Below, in pieces: positions 1-11,159 of a stretch of DNA of 64,000 nucleotides. This DNA comes from Enoplolaimus lenunculus (lineage: Eukaryota; Nematoda; Enoplea; Enoplida; Thoracostomopsidae), in contig JASANG010003692.1 in assembly GCA_030248215.1 (NCBI GenBank), forward strand, positions 62,001-126,000, written 5' to 3'. Made by a program: the position numbers and the translations under genes. Every line of letters starts with the position of its first letter. Positions within the stretch are counted from its first letter, which is position 1. Below the pieces are notes generated by a model that saw only the letters and a program-made list of their open reading frames with translations, was not told where the DNA came from and ran no database searches.

Positions 1-845
1 CGTTTTGTTTATCTATCATCATTTCTATTACTTGAGATTCCGATCACATCAAGAACTTGCATTCACTAGCTATGTAGTTTCAACTAGATTATTGTTGTTA
101 TGGCAAGAAAATGATTGTTTCGCAGTGTGCGTATATTTTCAGGGGCAAACTCTTAAACATTGCCTTTGTACGCTTTTTGATTAGACTGAGTGTTTAACAT
201 GGAAGTGACGAATCTTTACACTTTAGCCCTTGCGGTAATCGAAAATGTTTTGAAACGTGTATTGCATGTATTTAGCACCTTTTGTTAATTGCTTATTTTG
301 ATACTTTAGACGTTAGCTCTTTGCGCCATTAAATTCAGCGTGTTTTGTTTGATCAGTATTTTTTGAAAACTCAGTTTCGCAGAAATCGGACTTAGAACCT
401 TTTGGAATTAAGACTACGAATTTTAGTTATATGAACACAATTATGGTTCGTAGTGTTCCTCTACTAGCATATTACTGGTGATCTTTCACATTAAATCACC
501 AAACAAACAAGCAGAAGCAGACTGCTCGGCGTAACTATTTGCGTCACTCAATATAGCGGTAAAAATGCCTGTCAGCAGCACCAAACAAGAAAATTAAGGA
601 ATTTACAATTTTTCTAAAACATTTGATCCAATATTTTAAGCTATGTAACGCGCCTATAGGTAGCTTGTTTTCCAAGGGGGTAAAAATTTTCAGGGGGGCA
701 TACAAGGGTTATCGGTAAACTAACAGGCTAGGTTGAAAATTTTTTAGATGCGGCCAAAACTGTTCCAGGGAGGCTGAGCCGCCCTGGCCCCCAATCGCTA
801 CAGGTGCCCTTGGCAAACAAATACGCATCATATATATCATAAGCA
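1..845. other. Non-coding stretch, nothing recognised
   Basis: No long open frame, no convincing splice-bounded exon and no repeat shared with the rest of the window was seen here. A short G-rich stretch near 670-800 looks like decayed repeat DNA but could not be assigned to a family. Confidence 0.4.
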
Positions 846-1312
846 ATAGCGATGGGCATCGGATATTTTTTCATATTAGGATATCCGGCAATTTTTGCCG
901 GATTATTATCCGAATATCCGGGTATCCGAAATTAAATTTTCTATTTCGGATATCTAAAACTTGCTTTTGCGTCTATTGGGTTTCCGAACATCAATTTTCG
1001 TTTCTTAAGCGCTTGTTTTAACTGGTAGCTCTAAAGAAAGTACCCGGACACACAAAAGTGATTGTTATGAACGTAAAACACAATTCTGGAATCGTTCCCC
1101 GTCTGATTTAAACCACCACAACAGAGATTCTATCGAAAGTCAGCCTTCTCTCGAACTATGTATAAATGAGTCGTTTTACGTTCCAACGAGAAAGAGCCAC
1201 ATTGAAATATTCTTACGCTTGATCGTGCAAACATCAGCCCGTGTTGCTTTTAGTGATGCCCTGCTTTTAACGAAGGATCCAGAAATTTGTGATGGGCGGC
1301 TGCTAAATGTTT

Positions 1313-1508
1313 TGAACCGTAATTTTTCAACAAACAATTTTCTGAGCGAAAAAATTGTACGATAGGGACCTTACCACTTTGTCACAAAACATTTGTGAGG
1401 GACAAATTGTCAGGTAGGTACTTTATCATTATTTTACAAAAAATTTCTGAAGGAAAACTTGTAAGGTAGGGACCTTACCGTTTTGTGACAAAAAATTTCT
1501 GACGGGAG
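1313..1508. repeat. Imperfect tandem repeat, about 3 units of 55-60 bp
   Basis: Three successive units each carry a 'ggtagggac/cttacc' core followed by TTTTGTCACAAAA-like and 'aaatttctga' motifs. They diverge from one another by scattered substitutions. No open frame runs through them. Confidence 0.55.
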
Positions 1509-1574
1509 AGTTCGCCCGCCCACTCTGCTCTGGATTCGCTATTGCCTGCTTTCTCACTAGAACGCATAGGCTTA

Positions 1575-2017
1575 CTGTGGTGGCCCAAATAAACAAGAGA
1601 AAGGTAATACAAGAAGATTCCTATTTTGAATCCCAATCAATAAAAGTCCGTATCCCTAATAAGAGTCCGTAAGCGGATAGAGTTCCTAAACCCTAATTAA
1701 AGTCCTTAAATGTCCCATAATTGTATGGTATAAATGACTTCAGGACGAAATAAAGTTGACTTCAAAACTTGAAAGCGTACTTAAGTTTTGAAAGTACATT
1801 CCTAAGTACAACCTTGCATTATCGCTCAAGCTATTGACATTGATACAAGACAGATAAACGTTTAACTCAGTGGACAGTGGCAATACCGAATATATATCAG
1901 TAACAAAGGGTGGCGTAAGGCGGTTAAAAATAAATAATAGTCCGTAACCGAATAACAGGGGGAACCCTCTGGAGAGGCCAAATAAATATCAGTCCCCCCT
2001 TATTCGGGTCACTACAG
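1575..2017 (-). mobile_element. TA-inserting MITE, copy A (CTGTAGTGACCCG family)
   Basis: Non-autonomous DNA element of 443 bp with terminal inverted repeats. The right end is the inverse of CTGTAGTGACCCGAATAAG, and the left end is a diverged version (CTGTGGTGGCCCAAATAA). TA lies on both sides, as expected for the Tc1/mariner/pogo superfamily. The interior matches copies at 10715-11159, 62433-62876 and 63151 onward, including the 'gtccgtaagcggatagag' block. It has no coding capacity and would need a transposase supplied elsewhere. Confidence 0.75.
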
Positions 2018-3061
2018 TAGGCTTAAACTTTAGAGACTTGCGCTTATTACGCTGAGAACTCTTAAACTTAGTAATATGTTTTGTTGTTGCATTATTAAAA
2101 TGGATCCAAATTTATCAAATTTTAATTTTTTAAGACTTGATATATACGTTCACTTTTTGTAATCTTATACAAACTACTGCGGAACCAAAAATGTAACATT
2201 TTCAACAGTTCGGAAATCAGAATTTTTTATGTGTTACTGTGTAATAGCGGTACGCTGAATTGAATTGCGTCATTTTTGTGTTGGATGATTGGTTAGCGTA
2301 CCTAATTTACTGTTGTTTTTAAATTGCTTTTTATAAAAAATATATCTCATTGTCAAACGAATGAAGCTGTTTATTGTCTAATAATATATAGCGGTGCGTA
2401 TTCGACGCAAATTTTTCACTGGACTACTTTTGATATAATTTAAAAATACGAAGTTAATCTACCCATAAAAATCAGGCTGAACGGAATTTTATGAATTTTC
2501 CCATGTACTAAAAATCAAGATTTTTAATAATCATGATAATCTTTTGACTCAGGGTTAAATACAGAATTTCTTTTAGTCAACTCCAACTACCTTTGTGGTG
2601 AAACAATGTAATTTAAAATTTTATTACACAATAGCATTTCGGATATCCGCGAAATCCGGTTACACGTTTCATTTATTTTTCATATCCGGATATCCTCTGT
2701 AATAAGCACTCTTATAAAAGCTGGGATTGGTTTTTAAAATCGTGCTGTGCTTATACATATTTTAACAAGTGTCCTATTTATAGAAAGTCGCCAAACAAAT
2801 CCGGTTCAGGTTTCGATTATGCAATATATTTAGCAAAAATTTTTAATTCCCGTTTGCGCCAAAATGTCAGCGATCAAAATGATATGTCCGTCCTTACAAA
2901 TTGAAAATTTTGTATTATTCGTGTGCACTATTCACACAAAGCGTCATCTCAGCTTATTCACAAATCTGATGTTTGTGGGCTCATTCTTAGGCTTTAAGTT
3001 TTTAAAGTCGCTAGCATAGCACTACGCTATTTTGAACGATAAACATTAATGTTTGTTTCAG
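2018..3061. other. Non-coding stretch upstream of the 3062 exon
   Basis: No open frame or recognised repeat was seen except the GGATATCCGG-rich flank near 2640-2700. The end of this stretch is the inferred intron before the exon at 3062, finishing with the acceptor TTTGTTTCAG. Confidence 0.4.
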
Positions 3062-3171
3062 GAATCGAAGACATGGGGTCAATATCGGGCAGCCTTCAAT
3101 TTGCGTTCACCTCACTCTACATTATGGGAGGTCTTGCATTCTTAGCCATGACATTTACTTCTGTCATAATG
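3062..3171 (+). CDS. Membrane-helix exon, possibly a two-pore (K2P) potassium channel
   Basis: This 110-bp open exon is bounded by acceptor TTTGTTTCAG and donor ATG|GTAATT. It enters with two bases of a split codon and leaves in phase 0. It encodes 36 residues: a short acidic start (IEDMGS), then about 24 hydrophobic residues containing SLYIMGGLAFLAMTF. In K2P channels the helix after the second pore typically reads S-L-Y-x-x-x-G-L-A-x-x-A-M-x-F, which this fits well. The family second-pore G-x-G-D would lie in the preceding exon or be altered here (G-I-E-D). No neighbouring exon of the gene was found, so the family is an inference from one helix. Any multi-pass membrane protein could be the alternative. 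Confidence 0.4.
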
Positions 3172-3637
3172 GTAATTAATACTGCAAATGTATCAAATAA
3201 CAGTTAAATGTTTTGTATATTTATGCATCAGTCTCAAAGTTTACTTAACCTAAGTTAGATTTGCAAGTCAGCAACTTTCAGCAATATATTTAGATTTAAA
3301 AGCCCAATTTGTTCTTTACTAGCACACTGTAGACGGTCACAAAATACACTTTCCTTTAATGATGACATTTTATTCGTCCCAATATTCTTAGATCAGTTCA
3401 TTTTGCACGCCGAAATTATAAAATAAACTGAAAAACTAAATTCCGATCTTGAATTTTGTTCATACGTATCTGGTAAGTATGTTATAACCAAAGCGAAATT
3501 TATCCTTTACGAAGAATCAATTGTGAACTTGGTCTAAAAATTACTCCGATATTAATTACAAAACTTTAACTGAAATTAAATATGAATTTCTACATTTTCC
3601 CCACATTCGCATTTTGTTATTTTGTGGGACATCTTAC
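3172..3637. other. Gap between two opposite-strand exon candidates
   Basis: AT-rich, no open frame or known repeat. It would be intronic for both the plus-strand exon ending at 3171 and the minus-strand exon ending at 3638. Confidence 0.4.
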
Positions 3638-3853
3638 CTCAGAGTAGTATAATGGAATCAGAAACGAAAATACTAATTTAGAGCGGCTAAACGGTTCCAC
3701 TTCAATACACAAAGCAAGTGCTAAATGAGTACCATGTAACTCTAAGCCTGAACCACGCAGAACCTGGGAAACCTCACGTGTTCCGCTAATAATTGAAGTC
3801 ATAATGCTTATCCAATAAACAGTATTCAATAACAGAGTAAACCTAATCCGCAT
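3638..3853 (-). CDS. First coding exon of a secreted or membrane protein (signal peptide)
   Basis: The ATG at 3853 opens 72 codons that end at a strong donor, GAG|GTAAGA, in phase 0. The first 24 residues (MRIRF, then a hydrophobic run through ISIMTSIISG) form a typical signal peptide. The rest is a leucine-rich segment with HLALALCIEVEP and a second hydrophobic stretch near the end. A TATA box about 45 bp upstream of the ATG supports this as a true gene start. The next exon on the minus strand was not identified and may lie beyond the left edge of the window. The product is not recognised. Confidence 0.5.
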
Positions 3854-3897
3854 ACCGTGTTAAAGTTCAGATTGATAGGACAAACCAAAAAGTTCTA

Positions 3898-3906
3898 GTT
3901 TATATA
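3898..3906 (-). promoter_or_regulatory. TATA box for the 3853 gene
   Basis: Read on the minus strand, the sequence is TATATAAAC. A start about 30 bases downstream would fall near 3876, in an initiator-like CCTATCAAT, and would leave a 5' leader of only about 20 bases before the ATG at 3853. Confidence 0.45.
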
Positions 3907-4485
3907 AATCCGTCCGAGCAGTGCCATCAAATTTTGTTGCTCATGAATGTACAGTAAGGTGGAGGCAGTTGACGAACACTGATCCTTCATCATCTAAATA
4001 CAGCCCGATGATTTGTTTCAGAAGCTAAACAAGAAACACTCGACAAAAAAGAAGAAAGCTCTTGAGAGCCAAAAATATAGACAAGAACAAACCTGACGAG
4101 TTTCACGATCAGAACGAAAAAGTTACTCGAACGTACGATCATGATACACAATTTTGGTTTAAAAAATTTTACAGCCCCAAGCTTAATTAAAAATTTCAGT
4201 TAGTCAACTTTGCAAGGCAAGCATTTTAGACACAATTTACTAATATTTATAAACAGTTGCGAAATCGTTGCAAATTACATATGTATCTTAAACTTTTCTT
4301 AAAAAACTCAACAGACCACAAAAAGCAAACACAGCGACTGGACATTTTTGATGATCGTTCAATAAAACACAGTTAATAACTTCGGCCCATGTTACTCTGA
4401 GGGTGTCCCGTTTACCCACGGGACAGCAATATACCTGGAGTGAAATGCTTTTGCAGGGTTGGTCGTGACAGCCACCAACCTGTTT
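3907..4485. other. Upstream region of the 3853 gene, no feature recognised
   Basis: AT-rich with no open frame of note. No binding sites could be named with confidence. Confidence 0.35.
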
Positions 4486-4665
4486 GCTCTGGGTCGGTCT
4501 GGACAGCTTCGAGCCCGTATTTTTGCTTGGTCGGTCGGAACAGCCGGGACAACTTCGAACCCGTATCTTTGCTGAATCGGTCGGTACAGCTTCGAACCAA
4601 TGTTTTTGCTGGGTAGGTCGGGACATCTAGGACAGCTCCAAACCTATGTTTTTGCTGGGTATGTA
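4486..4665 (-). repeat. GC-rich minisatellite, minor inverted array
   Basis: About four units of the same 45-bp motif as the array at 5150-5790, in opposite orientation (GGTCGGGACAG...CTTCGAACC...TTTTTGCTGGGT). Units diverge by 10-20 percent by eye. Open frames through it are by-products of the repeat. Confidence 0.7.
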
Positions 4666-4800
4666 TAGAACATTGACAAAAAACATTTGTTATTGCGTTT
4701 TCAATGGGCTATCGACCCCCAATCCTCACGCAAAGCAGATCCTTGGTTGAACAAAATTTTTTAACTTTGTCTTTGTAGCTTAAGTTTGAGAACTGCTTAA

Positions 4801-4905
4801 TGCGGGGGGGGCTTGGGGAGCGGCAGCCCCCATCCTGCTTACGGTCCTTTAATGTTGCGGGGGGTTCACGGGGGCGGCAGCCCCCCCCTGAGAACGTAAT
4901 TTAAA
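4801..4905. repeat. Two direct G/C-run repeats
   Basis: Two copies of a G-run followed by 'gcggcagccccc' lie about 60 bp apart. Each could fold as a G-run/C-run hairpin. They sit between the two minisatellite arrays. Confidence 0.55.
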
Positions 4906-5149
4906 AAGTTATCTATGTAGAGGATGGAAGGTTTTATCTCGGGAAGTTGTCTTTTATTGTGTTTTCAAAAGGGTTGTGCCCTTCCAACCCCCCCACACAC
5001 TAGGCAATTTACGTTTACGTTGAAATTGTATTAAACACTGTTTATTGGGTTTCAAATACATTTTCAAACAGCTAAGCTTTAAAAATTGTAATACCGCAAA
5101 TAGTACATTTCGACCAGGAATGACACTATTACTCAGCCTGAAAAAATTT

Positions 5150-5790
5150 CAAAGCAACAGAAGCTGTCCCGGCCGTCCCGCCCGACCCAGCAAAAACATA
5201 GGCTCGAAGTTGTCCTGGCTGTCCCGACCGACCCAACGAACACACGCTCGAAGCTGTCCCTGCTGTCCCGCCCGACCCAGCGAAAATAGACTCGAAGCTG
5301 TCCCGACCGACCCAACGAAAACACCCGCCCGAACTTGTCCCGGCTGTCCAGCCCGAGCCAGCAAAAACACACGCTGGAAGCTGTCCCGGCTGTTCCGGTC
5401 GACCCAACGAAAACACATGCTCGAAGCTGTCCCGGTTGACCCGGCCAACCCAGCAAAAACGTAGGCTCGAAGCTGTCCCGGCTGCTCCGCCCGACCCAGC
5501 AAAAACATAGGCTCGAAGCTATCCCTGCTGTCCCGCCCGACCCAGAAAAAACATAGGCTCGAAGCTGTCCCGGCTGTTCCGCCCGACCCAGGAAAAACAT
5601 AGGCTCGAATCTGTCCCGACTGACCCGGACGACCCAACAAAAAACACGCTCGAAGCTGTCCCGGCCGACACAACGAAAACACACGCTTGTCCGCCGAACC
5701 CTGCAAAATCATAGGCTCGCAGCTGTCCCTCCGTCCCAGCAGAAATATATGGGCAGGAGTGCTCGCTTGCTGCTGTCCCGCGAGAAAACA
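5150..5790 (+). repeat. GC-rich minisatellite, main array, about 14 units
   Basis: The unit is about 45 bp (GCTCGAAGCTGTCCCGGC, then TGTCCCGCCCGACCCAGC, then AAAAACATAG), with length variants of roughly 33-46 bp. Local GC content is far above that of the surroundings. Several frames on both strands stay open for 95-187 codons because the unit contains few stops. The predicted peptides are mere repeats (GRDSRDSFE-like) and there is no start context or splice support. I therefore do not call a gene. Confidence 0.8.
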
Positions 5791-6509
5791 AGACGTCCCT
5801 CAGAGTAACATTAGCCATAACTTCGAAAAAAATGACTTACAAAGTCACTATTTTTCTATACAGTAAGTGCTACTCTAACAAGTCTATAAAAATACTTCGC
5901 AATTTAATTATTTAATTTTTCTACTACAGGATTACATAGTATATACGCAATAAGACAGACACGGGGCATTCACAAATATCCATTGGACTAGTTAATTCTC
6001 AGATACCATGCAGTACGATCGTTTTTGCATAACATTAAAATTTCACATAAATTTCAGATATATACAACCAATAAATTGAACATATGTAGTTCTGGAACTC
6101 AAAAACACTAAAAATTCAACGAATGGATGAATGCACGCACAAGCAAGATATTTGTGAGGCAGAATATAGACCTTACTCGAGCGCTTCAGGACAGTAATGT
6201 ATAAAGCAATTACAATGCAACTAACTTATAATTTTATTATTAACCAGTTTGCGAAGTGTACATTTTCCCTATATATAAACTTCGCGAGTCTGCATACTTA
6301 GGTTTTAGTTTAAAAAACACGTACAGATTTATTGTTAAGAAATCCTTCGCATTCGATTGCTTGCAGCGAGTTTTCAACAATCGTAAGCAGAAGAGCCAGA
6401 AATCTGAAAAATGAATACAACCAAATGCAATTGTCATAATTACAACTACAAAATAAATTAAGTTTTGATAGGTTTTGATTGGAAAACGGGAAAAGTGGAA
6501 AATTTTAAT
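5791..6509. other. Non-coding stretch, nothing recognised
   Basis: AT-rich DNA between the minisatellite and the pogo-type fragment. No exon or dispersed family was recognised. Confidence 0.35.
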
Positions 6510-6511
6510 AC

Positions 6512-6990
6512 CTAGATTTTTCCTTGGTTGGTAGTTTCATTCATATTGTAAACAAAATCGGGTTTTTGAGACAAATTGTATTTCTCCGTTAGCTTATGAT
6601 ACACTTCGAACCATTCGTTAATTCTACTTCTGTTAACGGCTAATGCTGTGCCGCTAGATATATTTTGCGGTTTACGCAAGGTAAGACCATGTCGTCCTTT
6701 AAACCTCAACCAAAAATCAGGACCGGCACTCTTCTTATTTTTACTAAAGCGTCCACCTTTTCCAGTAGCTTCAGCCAATTTATACGCAATTTCTCTGAAT
6801 CGGTGGGCAGAAAGAGGAACCCCGCATTCATCAGCCTTTACAACCATATCCGCAAGGGCCTGGTCTTTTTCTGGTGATAAAATCAACGGCGTACCGCGCT
6901 GGTTTCCTTTGCGGGAAAGTCCCAAGAAGACGGCGCTCCATGCAGCTTTTGGGAACACCTGTTTGCTGAGCGGGCTCCCGCACTGACGTT
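6512..6990 (-). pseudogene. Decayed pogo/jerky-type transposase fragment
   Basis: Plain DNA transposon remnant. The frame from about 6958 reads KGNQRGTPLILSPEKD, the linker after the first helix-turn-helix of pogo/CENP-B-like transposases. It then covers the CENP-B-type second DNA-binding domain (GPDFWLRFKGRHGLTLRKP) and the beginning of the DDE domain. The family usually has D-E-T-G at the first catalytic aspartate. Here the motif reads N-M-N-E-T-T, so that aspartate is asparagine, and the frame stops soon after at 6512. Most of the catalytic domain and the first helix-turn-helix are missing. It is inactive. Confidence 0.75.
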
Positions 6991-7556
6991 CCTGAAGTCA
7001 TTGGTCAACATGCAATGTTGGTAATACCGGTACTACATAACGATACTGTGTTGCAAACGCGACATACGATGAATTATTTACAGCTAAAACCGTGATTCTT
7101 CATAAAACAATGTTTTCAATTTTACGTTAGTATAAATTTTCAATATGATACATATACTGAATTTAATCTGCTTCAATATTCATTGGAAAAAAATTTCAGG
7201 ACTTCCTTCTCCACACAGTTGAAGAGCCAATTTCAAATCGTCCTCTGCCCAAACCTTTGGCGCACATGTTATTTGATTTTGTATGGCGTACATTAAATGC
7301 CAGTTCTGTACCTTAATAGTGAAGTAGTGTCCCTAAATTACCGAAAAAAAGAATATTTCAAGGGTCATTCGATTAGCGGGTCATTTCCTTAAAATAAAAA
7401 CAGATATCATCAAAAAAATTTTATGCCGACGGCAGAAAACTTAATTTGCAAGACTTCGATACAAAAATTGTCGTCATCACTTACCTGCTTCCGACAGAAC
7501 GGCTTTCCAAAGTTTTGCTTTAAATTCTTCAGTTATTTTAAATTGTTATAAAAGCC
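6991..7556. other. Non-coding flank of the pogo fragment
   Basis: No further transposase similarity was seen in any frame. It may include the decayed end of the pogo element, but I see no terminal repeats. Confidence 0.3.
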
Positions 7557-7702
7557 GGCCCATGTAAAGATCAGGGGCGGAACGTTTCTCTGTGCCAGTG
7601 CAATAGAGTAATCTTAAGCTTTACACTATTTTTTGCTTGGCTTAGGCTTTGGCTTAGGAATATGCTTACAATACTGTTCCGCCCCTGTTCTTTACATTGG
7701 CC
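7557..7702 (-). mobile_element. TTAGGC-bearing MITE, near-complete copy
   Basis: A 146-bp element with inverted ends GGCCCATGTAAAGATCAGGG and the inverse of GGCCAATGTAAAGAACAGGG, and an interior with 'ttggcttaggctttggctta'. It is one of about twenty related copies or fragments in the window. It has no coding capacity. Confidence 0.7.
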
Positions 7703-9354
7703 TCAAAACCAAACGTATTCAATTAAAACAGCAGTATTACTTGCAGTGTTCTGATAAACACGAATAAAAAACACACGTCGTAAAGATCGGGAAATGACGA
7801 ATCGAATGATATTAATATGCAATGATCAATCTCAGTAATGCTATGTATTTGCGCTTCTAAACATTTGCTGTCCCTTATTTTCCGTTGTCCCTTAAATACA
7901 ATTTGACTATATTCATCAATTCCAAGATTGTTATAGATTTCACAGCGTATAAATTTTCAATTTCAGACTTCCCTAATTAGCACTGTATGTTTGAATTTCA
8001 CTGCCAGACATCCACAGTATGTAATTATGGACGTATACTGGAATTGAGTGTTTACACTCCAAGTTGAGTAATGTTGTTCTAGACATCTGCAAACGAGGTC
8101 ACATTTATTTAATTATGCATCAAAAGTTCATATGCTACAGTTCTGAATTGACTTAAATTTTACATTTCAACTTTTCATGACTATGGTAATGTGAAACTAA
8201 ACGCACAGGGATGTCTGGAATTGAACTCGACGACGTATTATAGACTTGTGGAGTTAGAACGCTACTTCTGGGGAGCTCTTTATAAATTGGTTGGCAATGT
8301 TTTCGTTTGCATTCCAAGCAATGACAAATGTTACATTAAGGTTTTCTTCAATTCCAGCAAACTGTATGTGTGTTTGCTATTAATTTAGAAAATCTGTTGC
8401 ATTAGTCGCTCACCATGTTAGGAATTGACTAAATCACCCGGTTCTCGTTGGCGTAATAGAAGTGCAATTTTACCACAGCGCCGCATTATTAATTGTGGAT
8501 GATGCATTAATAACTTTCAACATTGCCCATATTTAATACATGCTATACCAGAAAATATCCGCTTCTGGTTAAAAATATAAATATCCGGCTCAGGTTCTGG
8601 TATTCGATAAATTATTATTATCCCACCGTACCCTGCTTCAAGAAAGGTTAACCACATACCTACTAACTTTTGCAGTGTGTTAATAGTTAATGCAGGAATA
8701 AAATCTTATACTTTATACGGTTCAAAGCACGGTCCAGAGGAACAACTCAATCACGGTCCCTTATGGTTAGTCGTTTAGCTGTGCAGCCCGGTATCACAAC
8801 GAAACAACTAGTCAACTATCCGGCTAATGGTCTTTACGACAAATCCTAACACAAAAGCATCAGATTACATATCATGCCTTTGGTTTCAGGAACAAAAATA
8901 AAACTAAACGTTGAGACAATGTTTTAATGGCGAAATGTCGAAAATTTAGATTTAGCAGTTCATATACAGGCAGGCAAGGTAAAACCGAATACCTGCCCTC
9001 GGATCCACGTATGATAAAATTTTCGCCGGAGCTTTCTGGAATTTGAGTAGTACAAATGGTTGCGCTATTTGCCGATATTCAAAAACAAATGTGAAAAGAC
9101 GTATTTTATTTTCAACTGCACAGTGTAAGATACTGCATGCGGCAAAGAGCTATGCAATATTGACTTTAACTTACGTGTAAAAAGACCAAAAGTGACTTCG
9201 ACCTATCCTAACAGTTGGCACAAAATTTTGGGTATGCCGTATTTGTTTCCGTTTTAGAAATACCACAAATTCCGTTATTTTTATGCTCAAAAATAGTAAT
9301 AAACCATTCGTAATGGCCAATATATAGAATATTGTAGTAAGCCAGCATATTCAC
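7703..9354. other. Non-coding stretch with scattered repeat fragments
   Basis: It holds a short GGATATCCGG-family fragment (about 8560-8610). A frame at 8191-8388 has no splice or domain support. Nothing else could be assigned. Confidence 0.35.
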
Positions 9355-9800
9355 AAGCTTAGGCGTAAGAATGAGTTTATACCTAAGCCTAAGCAACCCA
9401 TTAGTCTGAATATCATGCTAAAAAGATATACGAGATTATACTACTGCAGGGGCGTATGGTCGATGTGTTTAAACGCTCGTTGAACATTTAACAAATTCTA
9501 CAAACAAATCAAGTAGTTTTACAAAAAACTTTAATCCGAACATAAAAGACAACAAATTGTAAGAAATACACTAAAACCTGCTTTCATATTCGTATATAAT
9601 GCGCGTTCAAGCCTGTGAACATTATATTACGTATTTCCTAGAACATAAAGTTGATATGCGTAGTATGTATGTACACTGCGTTTGAATTTTAGGCCAATGT
9701 TACTTTTAGGGGCGTCATGTTTTCTGGTAGGATTGAAAAAGATCAGGCTTAGGTTTTAGACTATATTTTTTTGCTTAGCCGTAGTTGCCCAATCTAGACA
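9355..9800. repeat. Fragments of the TTAGGC MITE family
   Basis: About 9355-9400 carries GCTTAGGCGTAAGAATGAG and CCTAAGCCTAAGC. About 9692-9790 begins with GGCCAATGTTACTTTTAGGG and continues into 'caggcttaggtttt' before losing similarity. Both are truncated copies. Confidence 0.55.
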
Positions 9801-10022
9801 TTTGCGCAAGTCTTGCATTTGAACACTTGTATGTTGCAGAATGTGCCTGCATAGAAATACTGAAATTCAAAAATCCATGGTCATGACATGATGGTACGTT
9901 ACACTACTACAACACCAATACAGGCACGTGATGCTTTTAGAGGTGTAACAGAATGCTCATTCTTCTGCCTAAAGTCGCAGCGCAATGATAAGATGTGATA
10001 TTTTTTGCCAACAATATTGAGG

Positions 10023-10260
10023 CATGCAAATATTCATCGGGCTTTCTGCAATTTTAAAGAAAAAACATCTAAAATTCACCGAATTGTTTTTTAAGATTTT
10101 TCATGAATTTCGTAATTTTTATTTCATATCGAACAATTGCAGCATATCTGTCATACAAAAATTACGAGATATAGATACGCGTTATTTCTATTTGTATGCT
10201 ATGGAATAGGAAACGGACGCCAATTATCACCGGAAATGGATAATATCCGAAAGCTAAAAA
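10023..10260 (+). repeat. Dispersed element related to 32725-32969 and 57064-57310
   Basis: It shares 'gcaaatattcatcgggctttc', a 'gaacaattgcagcatat' block and an 'aaacgga' tail with the copy at 32725-32969. That copy and the one at 57064 end in CAGGGTGTAACCGGATAACC or its inverse, which is a hAT-like terminus. This copy is decayed at its ends. Confidence 0.5.
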
Positions 10261-10714
10261 CCGTGTCCGATGACGGGATGGATATCAATGCAGCAACTAA
10301 TATCTCAGACGCAGACACAATTAAATATAAAACCAATACACATACAACAGGCATAAAATGAATAAATCGCACAATTTTACAGGATAATTATTTACACAGC
10401 TCACGCGGTATATCCAGGCCATTCTGAATTCATGACGGATATATGTTTAAGTGTAAGTCTTACGTAGCACCGATGTATAAATGTTTGGTAGTTTTTGATA
10501 ATTCTACAAAACATTGTTGCAATTGTGAAAAATTCTGGAAATTTTCAGAACAAAAAGTCGGCAAACCTTCAACGATAATTTTCAAATTTTAGTTTCGTGT
10601 CATGAGATATAAGGTATATCGAGCAACGCAATAGCGGTTCCAGAAATTTCATGAAAAGGAGGTCAATAATGCCTAATGAAAAAACACCTCAGCGAAATGG
10701 GCAAGAAGCCAAAA

Positions 10715-11159
10715 CAAATGTGACCCGAATAAGATGCGGACTGATATTTATTTGGCCTCTCAAGAGGGTACCCCCTCGAGTTATTCGGTTACAGACTGTT
10801 ATTTACTTTAACCCACGCCCCGCCACCCTTCGTTACTGATATATCCGATACTGCAATTATTTGTTGAATTAAACGTTTATTTGTCTTGTGTCAATAGCTT
10901 GAGCGATAATACAAGGTTATACTTTGGTATGTACTTTCAAAATTTAAGTACGCTTTAAAGTTTCGAACTCAAATTATTTGGTCCTGGAGTCATTTATGTG
11001 CTACAGTTAGGGTTAATTGACATTTATGGACTCTAATTAGGGTTTAGGGACTCTATCCGCTTACGGACTCTTTATTAGGGATACGGACTTCAATTGATTC
11101 GGATTCAAAATGGGGACCCCCTCTTATTACCCCTCCCCCTCTTATTCGAGTCAATACAG
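10715..11159 (+). mobile_element. TA-inserting MITE, copy B
   Basis: A 445-bp copy of the CTGTAGTGACCCG family. The left end is mutated (CAAATGTGACCCGAATAAG) and the right end is the inverse of CTGTATTGACTCGAATAAG. It shares the interior blocks 'ggcctctc..gagg' and 'ttcgttactgatata' with copy D at 62433-62876. It sits about 570 bp downstream of the stop codon of the large gene. Confidence 0.75.

Larger units (their letters stand above)
846..2710. repeat. Possible decayed element with GGATATCCGG-rich ends
   Basis: Both flanks (about 846-955 and 2636-2700) are rich in GGATATCCGG-type palindromes, the same vocabulary as the hAT-like element at 23516-23886 and the fragments at 8560-8610 and 46370-46440. 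A CTGTAGTGACCCG-type element at 1575-2017 lies between the two flanks. The simplest reading is an older element later invaded by the younger one. The terminal repeats match only loosely, so the outer limits are uncertain. Confidence 0.3.

Noticed and set aside
5045-5818. Several 95-187-codon collagen-like frames on both strands
   Set aside because: All coincide with the 45-bp minisatellite; overlapping open frames on both strands are expected from a stop-poor unit.
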